A stretch of 64,000 nt of DNA from Solanum dulcamara (lineage: Eukaryota > Streptophyta > Magnoliopsida > Solanales > Solanaceae): assembly GCF_947179165.1 (NCBI RefSeq), contig NC_077238.1, positions 75,631,257-75,695,256 on the forward strand, given 5' to 3'. The notes beneath the pieces are model-generated. The model saw only the letters and a program-made list of their open reading frames with translations. It did no database searches and had not been told where the DNA came from. The translations under genes and the position numbers were made by a program. Numbering within the stretch: the stretch's first letter is position 1; each line of letters starts with the position of its first letter. Positions 34,169 to 46,576 of this stretch are shown one piece after another.

Positions 34169-37100
34169 TGTCACGAACCAAATTTGGGTGTGATGGCACC
34201 CATCTCAACTCACCGAGACAAGTCAGCCTAAAACTCAACGAAAGGTAAATGCAGAAGTAATTGAGATAAGCAAGGTTTAATTTAGTCAAAAATAAATAAA
34301 TAATCTCAAAATCCCCCAAGATTGGTTGTCACGTGCACAAGCCACTAATACATTATCGAAGTACGAAAGAAAATACAGTCACAATGTCTTTGTCCCTAGA
34401 ATAGGACTAAAACATAATAAAAGAGTAAGATGTGTCCGCTAGATGGATGTAACAGCTACCTCAACACTCGAAATGATAGGCTCGGATGTGGTAGAAAACA
34501 TTAGGAGATCAAGCAGGTCCGGGATCACAACCTACACAAGTGTAGAAGAAAGATGTGAGTACCAAACAACACGGTACTGTTACACCCCAGAACATTTCGG
34601 GTTACTAAGGCTACAGATGGCTTAATGTAAGCCAGAGGGGGAGAAAATATTACAAGTATATAAAATGAAATTCTACCGTAGAAGAATGAGGATAGCATGA
34701 GTATAATATTTGGATTTCATATAATACGATTGGAATGATATGTTAAAAGATATATTGCCTCGTAATCGTGAGCTGAGGTAGGGCCCACATGATCGTATTT
34801 TATAAAGGGACATACGATAAGTTATATGGATAATAGATGTGAAGTTAAACACAACTCAAGAAGGAACCTTGAGCCAAATCCAAGTGTAAGTCATTAAAAA
34901 AAAGGTGTTTTTACGCTACATTTTCGGGTGATCTGATTTGGGGAGATCATAACGATATCATTGTTTGGTAATTTTGGAAAATTCCTAAAATAAAAGTTAT
35001 AGATAATTGGATTATCTTTCCAACCATAGGTTGTGGGAATTTATTCAATAACGGAATCAAAAAATATGACTGTTTTACTGAACAAAGGCATTGACTGCAA
35101 GTAGAAAATCTGACACGTGGTGGCTTCAAGGACTTTTAATCCCAAATTTTAAAATGGCTCGACTTAGTTATAAATTTTAATCAGTGTGGGAATATTAATT
35201 GATATGATAGATTAATTAACCATGGTTGGATTCTTATGTGAGAATTTTGGATTAATTAAGATGAATTAAGCTAATAGTGGGATAAAGAAATGGTCCCCCC
35301 ACTGCCACATGGCAAATTTCTATTAATCCACGTTTTAGTAGGGGGCAACTAGGCATATGGGGCAGAACATATGTCTTCTTGTTGACCAATGTTTCACCCC
35401 AAAAATGTTTTTAAGGTCTAGAACATTCAAGAGAAGACTTCATGTCCAAATAGAGAAGAGAGAAGCTCTCATCTTTTCCAAATAAAGAGAGAGGCTCGGC
35501 CATGGTTGATGGAGCAGCTCCAAGTGTGGCATTTTTCTTCAAGGTCATGGTAGCAAGATGAAGTCTTTAGGGCAACAAAAACATTGATGAACCAAGCTTC
35601 AAATTCCAACAAAGTTGGGTCACTATAACCTAAGGTAAGATTCCATCTTTTTTCTCATCTTGGAAGCAATTTAATCTCTTATAAGTTGATGAATGAATGA
35701 AATTATGGGTGTTGATGTTGAGGTGTTGTTGAGCCGTGTTAGGGGGCTGCTTGGTTGAAATTGATGAATTAAATTCAAGTAGTATTTTGGTTGTTGTCAT
35801 CATGAATTATGTGACGAGAATAAAGGAAATTAAATGGTTAAAGTGGAAATCATTCTTATTCAATTAGTGGGCTATTTTGGAAGTATTATTGTTCTTGTTG
35901 ATTGGAGGGATTAAGAGTTAAAATTTGTATTGTGTTGGTTGAAAATGATAGGCTGCCTTAATCTAAAAATGATATAATTAATTATAACTAGTGTTTATGT
36001 TATTGTTGTGGTTGATTATATAACGAAAATGGAAGAATTTGATATTTCGAGCTGGAGTGGTAATTGATTATGGGCTGTTGCGGAACTTGTGGTGAAATTA
36101 ACATAGTTTTCTTTCATATGAATGAATGATGTTGTGGTTGTGTGTAGGCTGGTATAAATCACGAAAATTTGATAAAGAGATAGTACGAAATAAGGTGTAA
36201 AATCGTATGTAGTTTTCTTGGTGTGTTCACAAGTAATCGCAAGGTTTTGAGCCTCTTTATGTTGTGAGTTAGGGGCTGCTTTGATAGATTGTTGTTATTC
36301 TTGTTGAGCTTGGAAAATTAATGATAATTAAGGTTTTATGTTGCATCATATGTTGGTTGAGCTATTTTAAGATTGTCTCGATAAAACGATAAGACTATGG
36401 ATCATTAAGGATAATTGGAAGATGTAGTAGTTGTATGTGGATTGGAATTGTTGTTGAGTGTTATGAATGGGGGCTGCCTTAACTTACCAATAATGTTATG
36501 ATGAAGATATTAACTTGTCTTAAATGGAATTGGAAACAAGAAAACCCCATGATTAGTGTTGGTATTAAAATGGACAGATTTGGAATCGTTTAAATTAGAT
36601 TGGGTTGATTATCGTTGTTGCTATTATTGTCATGAATTATGTGTTAAAAGTGAAGGGATTGTATATGTTAATGTTTGGGACATATTGGGGTTCTTCTAAA
36701 CTAAATAATGGAGGAACATCGATTAATGTGGTGGTTGTTATTGTTGCTTATTACAAAACGAAAATGAAAGCATACGACATGTCAAGTTGAAGTTGTAATT
36801 GATTTAAGGGTGGCTTATAGTGTGTGGCTGCTTGTGTTAAATTGAAGTTATAATTATGCATTGTATGGTTGCTTGTTGGGCTATTATAGATCATTTTAAT
36901 AAGGTGTGATGGCTGCAACTTATTAGAAGTAATTTGATGACATCATAGTCGTCATGTTGGTAATAAACGGAAGTTAAATGTTATGTGGGTTGTTTGGAGT
37001 ATTTTTGAATATCTTCTTGGATTGTCTTGACATGGGATTTGAATGTGTGATTAGTGATGTTTCTTGGTAATTGTATGGCTGATTTGGGAAGTGAGGAAAA

Positions 37101-40100
37101 TGGGTAGTATAAGGGAGTTGCTGCCCAGAATTTTGTGTTTAGCAAACCCTTTTTTGGATGGGACTGCTGTTAGTAATTTTAGCATAACTCCTTGTGTAAA
37201 GCTCCATTTTGAGTGATTAAAGATGTTCTGGAAAGCTATTTCATAGCTCTAAAACTTTTATGTAGGCTCTAAAATCCAGTTTTGCTTTTATATACTCAAA
37301 AAATGGTGATGAAGTTCAGGAGAGGTGCTGTCCAAATTTCAGAAATAACCTAATGATGAAGTACGTTTTATGCCTTTCCATAGCCTAATCATAGTTCTTA
37401 ACGTATTAATATAGGTTGAGATCCTATGGGGCAGCATATACATATTGTGTGTGGATAAATGCTAAAGGTATGTAAAGCTAACCTTTCTTTTTTTTGGCAT
37501 GATCTTATGAAACAAATGGACGACGAATGTATAAAATTCCAATAAAGCTATTATTCTTAGATATACTAGGATGGCGAATGTTCTCAATTTTCAGAATTTT
37601 ATATCGATATGTCTTGATTCATATGTATGATTCCAGCCATCCAAGTTGGTATAAGTCATATTTTAGTATAAATCATACTTCTGTATAATTCATATTTGGA
37701 ATAATTTATAAGGTCAATCGGAGGTTATTTGAAATGAATATTGTCTTGATTTTCAAATGATGGTTCATTTGAATTATTCTATTGAATCTCAAATGATGAT
37801 TTAAATGCATATGGTTACTCACTACTCTACTCGTGCATGCCTTAATGTATATTTCACCGAGTCTCAGGCCGAGTATGTATTCGTGCACAGTTTCACTGCA
37901 TTGTTCACCGAATCCCTCACTAGAGGGCCGGATACGGTATATATATATGATGATATGATATGATGATATGATGATGTGATGATGGCACCGGGCCCCGTGA
38001 TGGGCCAAATATGGTACATGTATATGACAGATTCACCGAGTTCACAATGGACTAGATATGATATATGATATAATCATGCATGATTTTATTTCATAAGGCA
38101 CAGATACAGTGACTTCTTGAGTATCATACTTATCTCCTGAATCTCTACTTCAAATGTGATCTCATTTATGATATGTTATGCTTTATATACTCAGTACATA
38201 TATCGTATTGACCCTCTTTCTTTGGGGGGCTGTGTTTCATGCCCGCAGGTACAAATATTAACTTCGGGAATCCGCTAGCTTAGAATTTCCACTCAGCTAT
38301 TTTGGAAGTGCTTCATTGTTCCGGAGCCTAGAATTACGATATAGATATATTTGATGTATATATTTATTTATCCATGGGTACGACGGGGCCTTATCCCGTC
38401 ATATGATACTGTTGATATTCTTAGAGGTTTGTAGACATATATGTGGGTGGTATATAGATGTTATCCAATTGTACTAGTATGACTTATATTTTGGGAACGT
38501 TCCTATTTATAGTGGCGGCCTTATCGACTTGCATATATGTATATGATATATAGCGGGATGTTTCTACATGTAATGATAGCCTTGTCGGCTTATGTACTAC
38601 ATTACCTTTGATGTTATAACTCCTCAGGAGACAGATCGCATTATATATATAAATATGGGATAGTCTTGAGATAACATTCTATTTCCTTAAGTCCCATATC
38701 ATGTTTAGTTCTTGATTGATTATAGATAACAGGTGTGTACACGAGAGTCCAGTTTGAGCTATAGTCACGGCCATGGGGTTGGGTCGTGACAGGTACTCAG
38801 CAAGTGGATAACTAAAATTAAGCAAAGTTCGATAGATACAAGTACTCATGCCATCCCAACCGAACCTCCTCAATAACAACCTGCATAAAACTAGCCCAAC
38901 TCTACACTCTACACAATAATAACAATACAGTCTACGAATATTCATCGATAGTCTTATCAAGTGAATCATATCAAGTCAAATTCAATATATACAGAGCAAT
39001 AAGTGGTAAACACGAATTCAAAAATATCAATAAAATGCGATGCAAAGCAATGAAATGATGCATGTATGTCCTATCGGTACACATCTGCTGAATTATAGTC
39101 TTGAACCCATGGAGGACATTTCTGTCCATGTTTCCTCCACGGTGCGTGTGGCCCAACCTCTTGTTTCATAATACCTGTCACGGAGCATGTGGCCCGATCC
39201 CTTTATTTTATATCATTTTCAGTCTCAGCACAATATGTCAGAACCAATGCAATCACATGACAACAACAATAATTTTTCCTATCTCACATCAACATAGTCA
39301 TTTCACATGTTCAAAATAAACTCATAATCACAATATATCAATTCCACCAATACATGACATTAGACCACCATTTTATACCCCTCATCTCTATTTTTAAGGT
39401 CAATTATGTAGTTAATAACCCAGTCCAATTCTCATTACTCCCCGGTACACATAACACGAAAATATAAGCATCTACGCTTAAACTGAGGTTTAGAAATTCA
39501 CTTGCCTCAATTAAATTGAATAATCACTTTAAAACTTGAGTCTTTTGTAACGCTTCCGAACGATCAAAATCTGTTCAAATACATAATCTTCATAAGAATA
39601 CGAATCTAATGACACCCATATTGCTATATTTATTTTCGGATAAAAAATTGAGTCAAAAAGTCATCCCCAGTCATTGAAGTCAAATCTAAAATTTTCTTTT
39701 CGATTATGTTTACTCATGATAAAATAAACTCACATGTCAAATTTTAGCTAAAACGGATCATTATTCGACCCTCAAATCAAAATTTTATGTGAAGAATCCT
39801 AGGGTCATGTTTTCTTATTTCAGCGTTATTTCTCCACCAATATACCTTAAAAATATGTTCAAAATCACATAAAAATTTAATGGAAAGGATGAGAATAATT
39901 ACCTTGACACTTTAGAATGAAAATCCCTAAAAAAAAATCTCCTTTATTTTTCTTTTCCCCTTTCTTTTCTTTCTTCCTCCGTATTTTTAAAAAAAAATTA
40001 TTTTTAACAACAAAATAATTTTTTTTATTAATATGAAAATCATGCCACTCATTCCACAAGTCATAAATTATTTATAAAAGTTAAGGATTAAATAGAAAAA

Positions 40101-40131
40101 TCAACAAAAGTCACAAAATAAGGTCGTTAGA
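34169..40131 (-). mobile_element. Solo LTR, family 2, split by another solo LTR
   Basis: Starts TGTCACGAACCAAATTTGGG and ends AAGGTCGTTAGA (expected TTACA with one change). 5-bp TSD ATTAT at 34164-34168 and 40132-40136. Excluding the nested 34578-38791 insertion and one TSD copy, its length is about 1.74 kb. On the minus strand the start TCTAACGACC resembles the TGTAACGACC start of gypsy LTRs, hence the strand guess. No internal region. Confidence 0.75.
34578..38791 (+). mobile_element. Solo LTR, family 1 copy B (4,214 bp)
   Basis: Begins TGTTACACCCCAGAAC and ends GGGGTTGGGTCGTGACA. Perfect TSD GGTAC at 34573-34577 and 38792-38796. Shares end sequences and internal blocks with copy A (5461-8643) but is about 1 kb longer, mainly in the AT-rich first two thirds. 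No gag/pol, PBS or PPT. Small frames inside are incidental. Confidence 0.88.
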
Positions 40132-40217
40132 ATTATTCTTATGTAAGTTATTTTAATATAATATGCATTAAGTGTGTGTATATGTATATGTATTATTTTT
40201 TCTTTCTCTATTATTTT

Positions 40218-40472
40218 ACTCTATGCGTTTCATATTCTTGATATATATGACACTCCTTAAAGAAATAATTAGAGGTGTATTTTACTAAACTAACATTATT
40301 AATAATATTTTGAAACCTTAAATTTCACTATTACTATTTTATGCAATTATTTAATACTAAGGGTAAAAATAAAAAGATATTAAAATTTCTTAAATTTCAT
40401 AAATTGGACAAGTAAATTAAAATAACTATTTTTATAATTAGAGTCAAGTAATATAAATGGCAGTGAGTATTC
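40218..40472. mobile_element. Stowaway-like MITE, diverged
   Basis: The left ACTCTATGCGTTTCATATTC and the right ATATAAATGGCAGTGAGTAT form degenerate inverted repeats flanked by T/A. It lies inside the right part of the 33920-40998 block. Confidence 0.5.
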
Positions 40473-41009
40473 TCTTCTATATAAATAAACAAGTTTTGAT
40501 TGACATTGATGGAGTATTACATAAATTATAATATAAAATAATTTAAAATCTAAATAATATAATCTTTAAAAATTTGTCCTTAATTAAATTAATTATTTAT
40601 ATTTTCTACATTGAAATATATTTGTATAGTTATTAGTCTCTGCTATTTTTACTTGTATAAATAAATATTAGAGATTATTATTCATAAAATTAATTTTCTC
40701 ATTATACTAATTTACTTTATTATAGAACATCATTAACTTATATACTTAATCAGTATTTTTCACTTTTTTTTTAAAAAATAATGTTTATGCTTTTATGAAA
40801 AATTTGTTACATTAAATAAGAAAATGAAAATACCATGATTTCTAAAGAAGTAAAAACAATTGATAATGAAAGGGTATAAAAGGCATTTAAAAATTTTAAT
40901 TAGGATAAAAGGGAGAGTTTGATTATTATTCAAAGTTGAGGGGGAGTTTGATTTTAAAAGCAAAGTTGGGGGTGAAAATGATTTTTTTATCTCGACAATA
41001 TTTTATTTA

Positions 41010-41440
41010 AGAATAATATAAAAAGGAGGCCATAATCTTATATATAATTTTTTCAATGGAAAGAGACTTTTATTTTGATCAAATTTGCTATTTTTCTGCG
41101 TTTTATTCCTCCCAGGAAAAAGGCAAAAAAAAGAATAACCACGGGGTAGAAAGAAAGAAAGAAATGACATTTTTCAAAGTCACTTTATAGAAAGTTAGTA
41201 CCAATTTTTCTTTTTATGGTAATAATCAAAATTGTTTGAATTTATGATATATATACCTCGTTAGTATATATAATTTTTAAAATTGTCAGGACGCTTGAAA
41301 AATATTTATAGATAGTCCTTCTTAAAATATAAAATTTATAACTTTTAAGACTATTAGATAAAAATAACATAAAAAATACAAATTTATCATCCTCATAATA
41401 TATATATAACTTTAAATTCTATTTATTTTTCTTATTCTTT
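41010..41440. other. AT-rich intergenic DNA
   Basis: Nothing recognised apart from a GAAA tract near 41148-41164. Confidence 0.3.
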
Positions 41441-41444
41441 TAAT

Positions 41445-41625
41445 GTTACATTAGTTGTGGTAAAATGAATAGTATACCCCATCCTTAATAAGAGGTCTCG
41501 AATTTGAGTTCTTGATATAATTTTTTTTATTAAAAAAACAATTTTTTAACCTTACGCAACATAAATTCAACTTAATAAAGACCCTATACAAATATCAAAC
41601 ACTTGATTTAAAAAAAAAAAACAAG
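41445..41625 (+). mobile_element. Decayed tRNA-derived SINE
   Basis: TTAGTTGTGGTAAAATGAAT (A-box area), CATCCTTAATAAGAGGTCTC followed by GAATTTGAGTTCTTG (B-box area), then poly-A. Same family as 54766-54966. Confidence 0.55.
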
Positions 41626-42070
41626 AAAAACTAATATATCATGAAAGTTGATTTGCTCAATTTCATGTTTGTTTTTTCATTTTATTAATTTATACCACTA
41701 GACAGAGTGTCTAGTGATTTTGAATTAAAAGTACAAAAAAATCAATAGGGAGAGAAAATTTCACACGACTTTTGCTATAGAAATGATAAAATTTTATTTA
41801 TATTCGATACTTACACAAAATCATACAAAATTACCTGATTAAGTGAGAGAAATCGATGGTGATGATGAGGCATGTATTATCGTATAGACGAGAAAATGAC
41901 TAAAATGGTCTCTTTACATTTGAAAGTAGATTCAAATTTGTTCTTAAATGTGCTCTTTAAAAGTTTTGATCCTTTACATTTATCAAAAATTAACAAAAAT
42001 GATTCCTTAAATTTATCAAAAATTAACATTTTTAGTGTTTGATAAAAAAATTATCTAATTCTATCTGTTA

Positions 42071-42334
42071 TTCCCTTCGTCTCATATTAGTTGATCACTT
42101 TTCATTTTGCATTATGCTTAAAAAATCATAAATAAGAAGATAATTTTATTAATTCACCTTTAAAAACCTTCTTGAAAACTTTACAAACAAATGTGAACAC
42201 TTTCAAAAAAAAGTAATTGCAAGGGTAATATAGAAAAAAATTAATTAATATTTTTTTAATTTAATAAGACAAACAATTAATATAAAACAACTATTTTTTT
42301 AGTATAATGATCAGCTAATATTGAACGATGGGAA
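42071..42334. mobile_element. Stowaway MITE (264 bp)
   Basis: TIRs TTCCCTTCGTCTCATATTAG and, at the right, CTAATATTGAACGATGGGAA; TA target duplications at 42069-42070 and 42335-42336. Tc1/mariner-derived, non-coding. Confidence 0.85.
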
Positions 42335-43182
42335 TAAATTTAAAGCATCTAAAATACTTTGTATATAGAAATGTGGGTGGGGTGGGGGATGGTGTTTCCT
42401 TGTGGTAGCCAAAAATCAAGAGTCAAGTGGGGTCAAAACAAAAAGCTGAAAATAAATAGGGACTAATTTTAGAAGGAATATAAATGTAGTTGGGAATTGG
42501 GATGTCCCATTGATAATTGTTTTTTATGCATAAATTTTATGTCCCATTATAATTGTTTTGTTTTTTATTTTTATGCATAAATTAAGAAAAGAATAATAAG
42601 AAGTAGAAGAAAGAGAGTCAAAAGATGTGACAGAATAATTGGAGAATTTCAATCTCCAATATAACCTTTCAATTTCTTATAATTATTAATTAATCTTTAC
42701 TTATAGTATATAGTAAAGTAATTGCATTTTATTTCTTTGAAAATAATGATTTTATGCATGCAAATATTGTAACGTAATGATTTGGTGAGCTTTTTAGTTA
42801 TTTTAATTAGATGGTGCTTTAAGAAAATAATAAGTCACGTGACAACATCTTCCCTCACATGACCCCCACCCCAACCCCACTCCCTCAAAGAGGGGATTAA
42901 GATTTTCTCTAATCTCCTTGGAATTTGCATAACCTCATCCAAGTGCTAATGATTAATTTAACCATTTTTATTATGATACTCATATTAATTGATGTATAAT
43001 TTTAAATTTTGAGAAATAAGTAATTAATATTAAGGATAAAATAGGAAGAATTTTTGTTGTCTTTTCTCGATATATGATAAAAACAATAAGTAATTGTGAA
43101 AATCTATTTTTGAAAACTTAAACAAGTAAAAGTTAAATTAAACACAGAAGGATAGGGATTACATAACTACCAAGGCAAAGCT
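42335..43182. other. Intergenic AT-rich DNA
   Basis: No gene. A near-duplicate TTTTATGCATAAATT pair at about 42522-42537 and 42570-42585. Confidence 0.35.
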
Positions 43183-43566
43183 AGTGGAGGAGCCAAAATA
43201 TTTAATAAGGGGGTTGAAAATTTAAAAAAGTAGACACATGAACTATTCGAAGCGGATTCGACATCTACTATATATGCATAACAAACTATTTTAACCAGTG
43301 GCGGAACCAAAATTTTTAATAAGGGGTTCAAAATCTAAAAAAGTAGACACACGAATTAGTCGAAGGAGGTTCGACATCTACTATTTATACATAAAAAATA
43401 TATTTTAACCATGTATAAATAGTATAATTTTTCGCCAAGGGGGTTCGGATGAACCCCTGGATACATGCTGAATCCGCCTCTGATTTTAATCATGTATAAA
43501 TAATATAAATTTTTGCAGAAGAAGGTTCGGACGAACCCCCTCATTATAAGGTGGCTCCGCTATTGA
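43183..43566. mobile_element. hAT MITE, outer copy (self-nested)
   Basis: Left AGTGGAGGAGCCAAAATATT and right GGTGGCTCCGCTATTGA are imperfect inverted repeats; 8-bp TSD GCAAAGCT at 43175-43182 and 43567-43574. Without the inner copy its length is about 189 bp. Internal words AAGTAGACACA, TCGACATCTACTAT and GGTTCGGACGAACCCCCT are shared with the inner copy. Confidence 0.82.
43296..43482. mobile_element. hAT MITE, inner copy (187 bp)
   Basis: Same family as the host element. Ends CAGTGGCGGAACC and GAATCCGCCTCTG; TSD ATTTTAAC / ATTTTAAT (one change) at 43288-43295 and 43483-43490. Inserted near the centre of the older copy. Confidence 0.85.
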
Positions 43567-43574
43567 GCAAAGCT

Positions 43575-44294
43575 ATCAAACAACAAAACATAACAAATTT
43601 AAAGGGAAGCGTTGAAATAATTTATAAAATTATTATCATGTGATTATAAGATCACTAGTTTCAAGCAGTGTGAAAACAACATCTTATAGACAAGTAAGAT
43701 AAATAAATTCTTATAATCAGATCCTTTCTTAAATCTCAAATATAACAAATTTTTAATACACTTAACTGCCCTAAAACATAACTAAATTAAAATAGGAGTT
43801 GTTGGAGTTTGTCTTTGATCCCTAAAGGAGCTCTAATATTACATATATTCATATTCTTCCTCCTTATTTTTTTTCTGTTCCAACTTGGCTGCGTCTGTTT
43901 ATAACATCAACTTTATCAAACCAATGTTCTCAAAACTTTTCTGACTGCAGGATTCATCATTACACCATTATTGAAGTAAAAATTCAAAGAAGAGACACAT
44001 CAATTGGGAGCACGTGAGCAAAAGGCACTCACCAATATACAATTATTTATTTTACAAAATTAGGTATTTGATGGACAATTTTTTCGAAAGAATTTTTTTT
44101 GAATTATAATAAGTTGAAATAAGTAAAAAAAAATTCTAGCGTGCTATAAACCTACAGAAAACAAGAGTCAGATCGATGACATTCCTTTCCTTCAAAGTAT
44201 TTTTGCAACTTTGACAGATTTGTGAGAGAGGGCGATTGAAAAAGAAGTTCGATCTATCAAATTAGGGGAAAATTTTGAAAAAAATTTGAAAATT
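43575..44294. other. Intergenic AT-rich DNA
   Basis: No gene or element boundaries recognised. Confidence 0.3.
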
Positions 44295-44840
44295 AGTGTT
44301 TGATCATATAATTTATCATTACGTATAAATATATTTGCAAATATCCCAAATTTTCAAGTTCTAGAAAAAATGAGAACTTGAAAAGTTTTAAAAATTTAAA
44401 AATTATCTAATTTTTTATATTTTATAAAAACACCCATTATTTATTGTCGGAAAGAGATTGTTCGTAGAATGTGGGAAGATTTAATAAAAGAATAGTTTGT
44501 TATTACCTCCCCCGGAAAAGAATAGTTTGAGTGACAAAATTGAAAAAAAAGAATAATTTATTTTTAATTCGATCTTTGTATTGCTTTTGCCCATATTGTT
44601 ATTTTATTGTTGTTGATTATCATCAATTATTTTATAAGATTTTTTTTGATGGAACATGTTCATTATAAAATGATAACAAAAACTTATGGATATTTTAAAT
44701 AATTTTTAGAACTTACGGATACAAAATTATATTTTTTGGAACAATCAAATATTCTTGAAAAAATTTATGGCCAAACACATAGTAAAACTTCACCCAAAAA
44801 TTACTTGCTAAAAATATTTGAAAACTTGGGGTCAAACGCT
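44295..44840. mobile_element. Foldback MITE, copy 2
   Basis: Termini AGTGTTTGATCATATAA and GGGGTCAAACGCT; the interior is the reverse complement of 26143-26785 (GGAACATGTTCATTATAAAA, AGAACTTACGGATACAAAAT, GAATAGTTTGAGTGACAAAA). Confidence 0.7.
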
Positions 44841-45840
44841 AACTAAATAAGATTAGAAATAACATGGAAATCAGCACCACTCATATGAATGCTATATTAA
44901 TCAGAAAAATTTGTCTTCATTTCAATTCTATTATGTGCAAATGAGTCAGCCAATCAATCTATTATTTAATAATTGATAAAAATGTTTTTCAATTCGATTA
45001 ATTAAACACAAATTATTACTTTTTAATATTTTTATTTCGAAAAAGAAAACCTTTTCATGAAAGATACGTTTCAAATAAACGAATCTTAAAAATTTGATCA
45101 GACATAATATAATTAGAATAGGAGTCCAGTTTTATAAATTCCTAATGAGAATAATAAAAAATGGTAAACAAAATTGAAGAGAGAAAAAATAGGGGTTCAA
45201 TTTTGCAATTTTTTATTCAATAAACACTAATTAAGGGAATTTTAAAAAGTTTTCCAAGAACAGAGTTTTCGTGAATAATTGAAATCTAACGGGAATTTGC
45301 ATTTTAGTCCCGGGAATTTCGACAAAATCTAATTTGCTCAGGGAGATAGTAGTTAAGCACATTTAACTTTCAACTAATTAAAATAAATATTTTTATTCTT
45401 TTTTTTTTGTAAATTTTCACAAACTTAATTGTTAAACTATCCAATTAAATGTGTTGTGTTAAATTTGTGCATATTCGGAGAAAATAATTCTAAAAATGAT
45501 CTAAAAATAATCTTTAATCTTGTACGCAGCAATTCAAAAAAAAATAAAAATATATATATATAAAGTTATTTTATTTTAAAATTAACTATTCAATAAAAAG
45601 AGATTATTATCTTAAAATATAAATAAAGACAAAATAGTAAAAAAATTCTCCTAATTAACCGATAGATAAATCTGAAACGGTAGAAATAATTAACCGATAA
45701 ATAATTTGAGATGAAAGGAATAATTTTTTATGTCTTTTTTTCATCTAAGTCCTCAATTAACCCCAATGAATAAATTATCTCAATAGTTTTCACCCCTAAA
45801 TTTTCAAGTTATTGCACTTTGCATGGAAATTGTGAGAATT
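44841..45840. other. Intergenic AT-rich DNA
   Basis: No gene; nothing specific seen. Confidence 0.3.
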
Positions 45841-46126
45841 ACTTCTCCGTCCCATATTAGATGACCACTTTCTATTTTATTCTGTAATTAAGAAATCATA
45901 AATAAATTGATCTACTTTACTATTTTGTCCTTTGCTCATATTAATTAGCCAATTGAAAAAAGAATTTTTTGAATCTTCAAAATTTTTTTTAAACTTGCAA
46001 AGTATATTAATTATAGGGATAAAATAAGAAAAACTTACTTAATTCTATTCAAAATTAATAAATCATCAAATAATATGTGATAAATATTTTTAATAAAATA
46101 TCAATCTAATATGAATCAAAGAGTAA
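45841..46126. mobile_element. Stowaway-like MITE
   Basis: Left ACTTCTCCGTCCCATATTAG and right CTAATATGAATCAAAGAGTA are inverted, imperfect ends; the body resembles the 42071 copy (AAATCATAAATAA). Confidence 0.6.
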
Positions 46127-46404
46127 ACGACAACAATCACTATATGCCGACATAACTTTAATTTGAAAAAGAAGTTTGCTCAGAAATATTTGATGCAATT
46201 GACTTTAAGAAAAAGCAAAAGGTTTCTTTTCACCTTTTTTTCTAGACCCTTTTTCACATTTTAATTTGATTTGTTCAAAATCTCAAGTTTTTCTTTAAAC
46301 ATATTTATTGTCCTTTTAAAATCTTTTGACATTTTTCTTGATATTTCCCCGTCATATCTATTGTCCAATGGTGATTAGTCAAAACATTCTTCGCAGAAAA
46401 AATA

Positions 46405-46409
<5 letters not shown>

Positions 46410-46450
<41 letters not shown>
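46410..46450. repeat. (AT)n microsatellite
   Basis: About 18 AT units with one GT interruption. Confidence 0.9.
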
Positions 46451-46452
<2 letters not shown>

Positions 46453-46516
46453 TCTGTAAATAGTGAGTGTCATATTGTTATAAATTATGGAATATAGATG
46501 GATGTCATCGATAATA

Positions 46517-46560
46517 CAACAACAACAACAACCCAGTGAAATCCCACATCGTGGGGTCTG
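46517..46560 (-). mobile_element. 44-bp SINE fragment with perfect TSD
   Basis: On the minus strand, CAGACCCCACGATGTGGGAT then TTCACTGGGTTGTTGTTG: only the 3' end of the SINE type at 19060-19205. Flanked by 16-bp perfect repeats GATGTCATCGATAATA at 46501-46516 and 46561-46576, so it is an insertion truncated at its 5' end on arrival, not a later deletion. Confidence 0.88.
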
Positions 46561-46576
46561 GATGTCATCGATAATA

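Larger units (their letters stand above)
33920..40998. mobile_element. Inverted-repeat element hosting two nested solo LTRs
   Basis: 33920-34045 and 40867-40998 are imperfect inverted repeats of about 125 bases: the left arm has AAAATCATTTTCACCATCCA, TTTTAAAATCAAA and AATAATCAAACTCT; the right arm read backwards has AAATCATTTTCACCCCCAAC, TTTTAAAATCAAACT and AATAATCAAACTCTCCC. Removing the solo LTR 34169-40131 leaves an element of about 1.1 kb. MITE/foldback type; its own TSD was not found. Confidence 0.65.
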
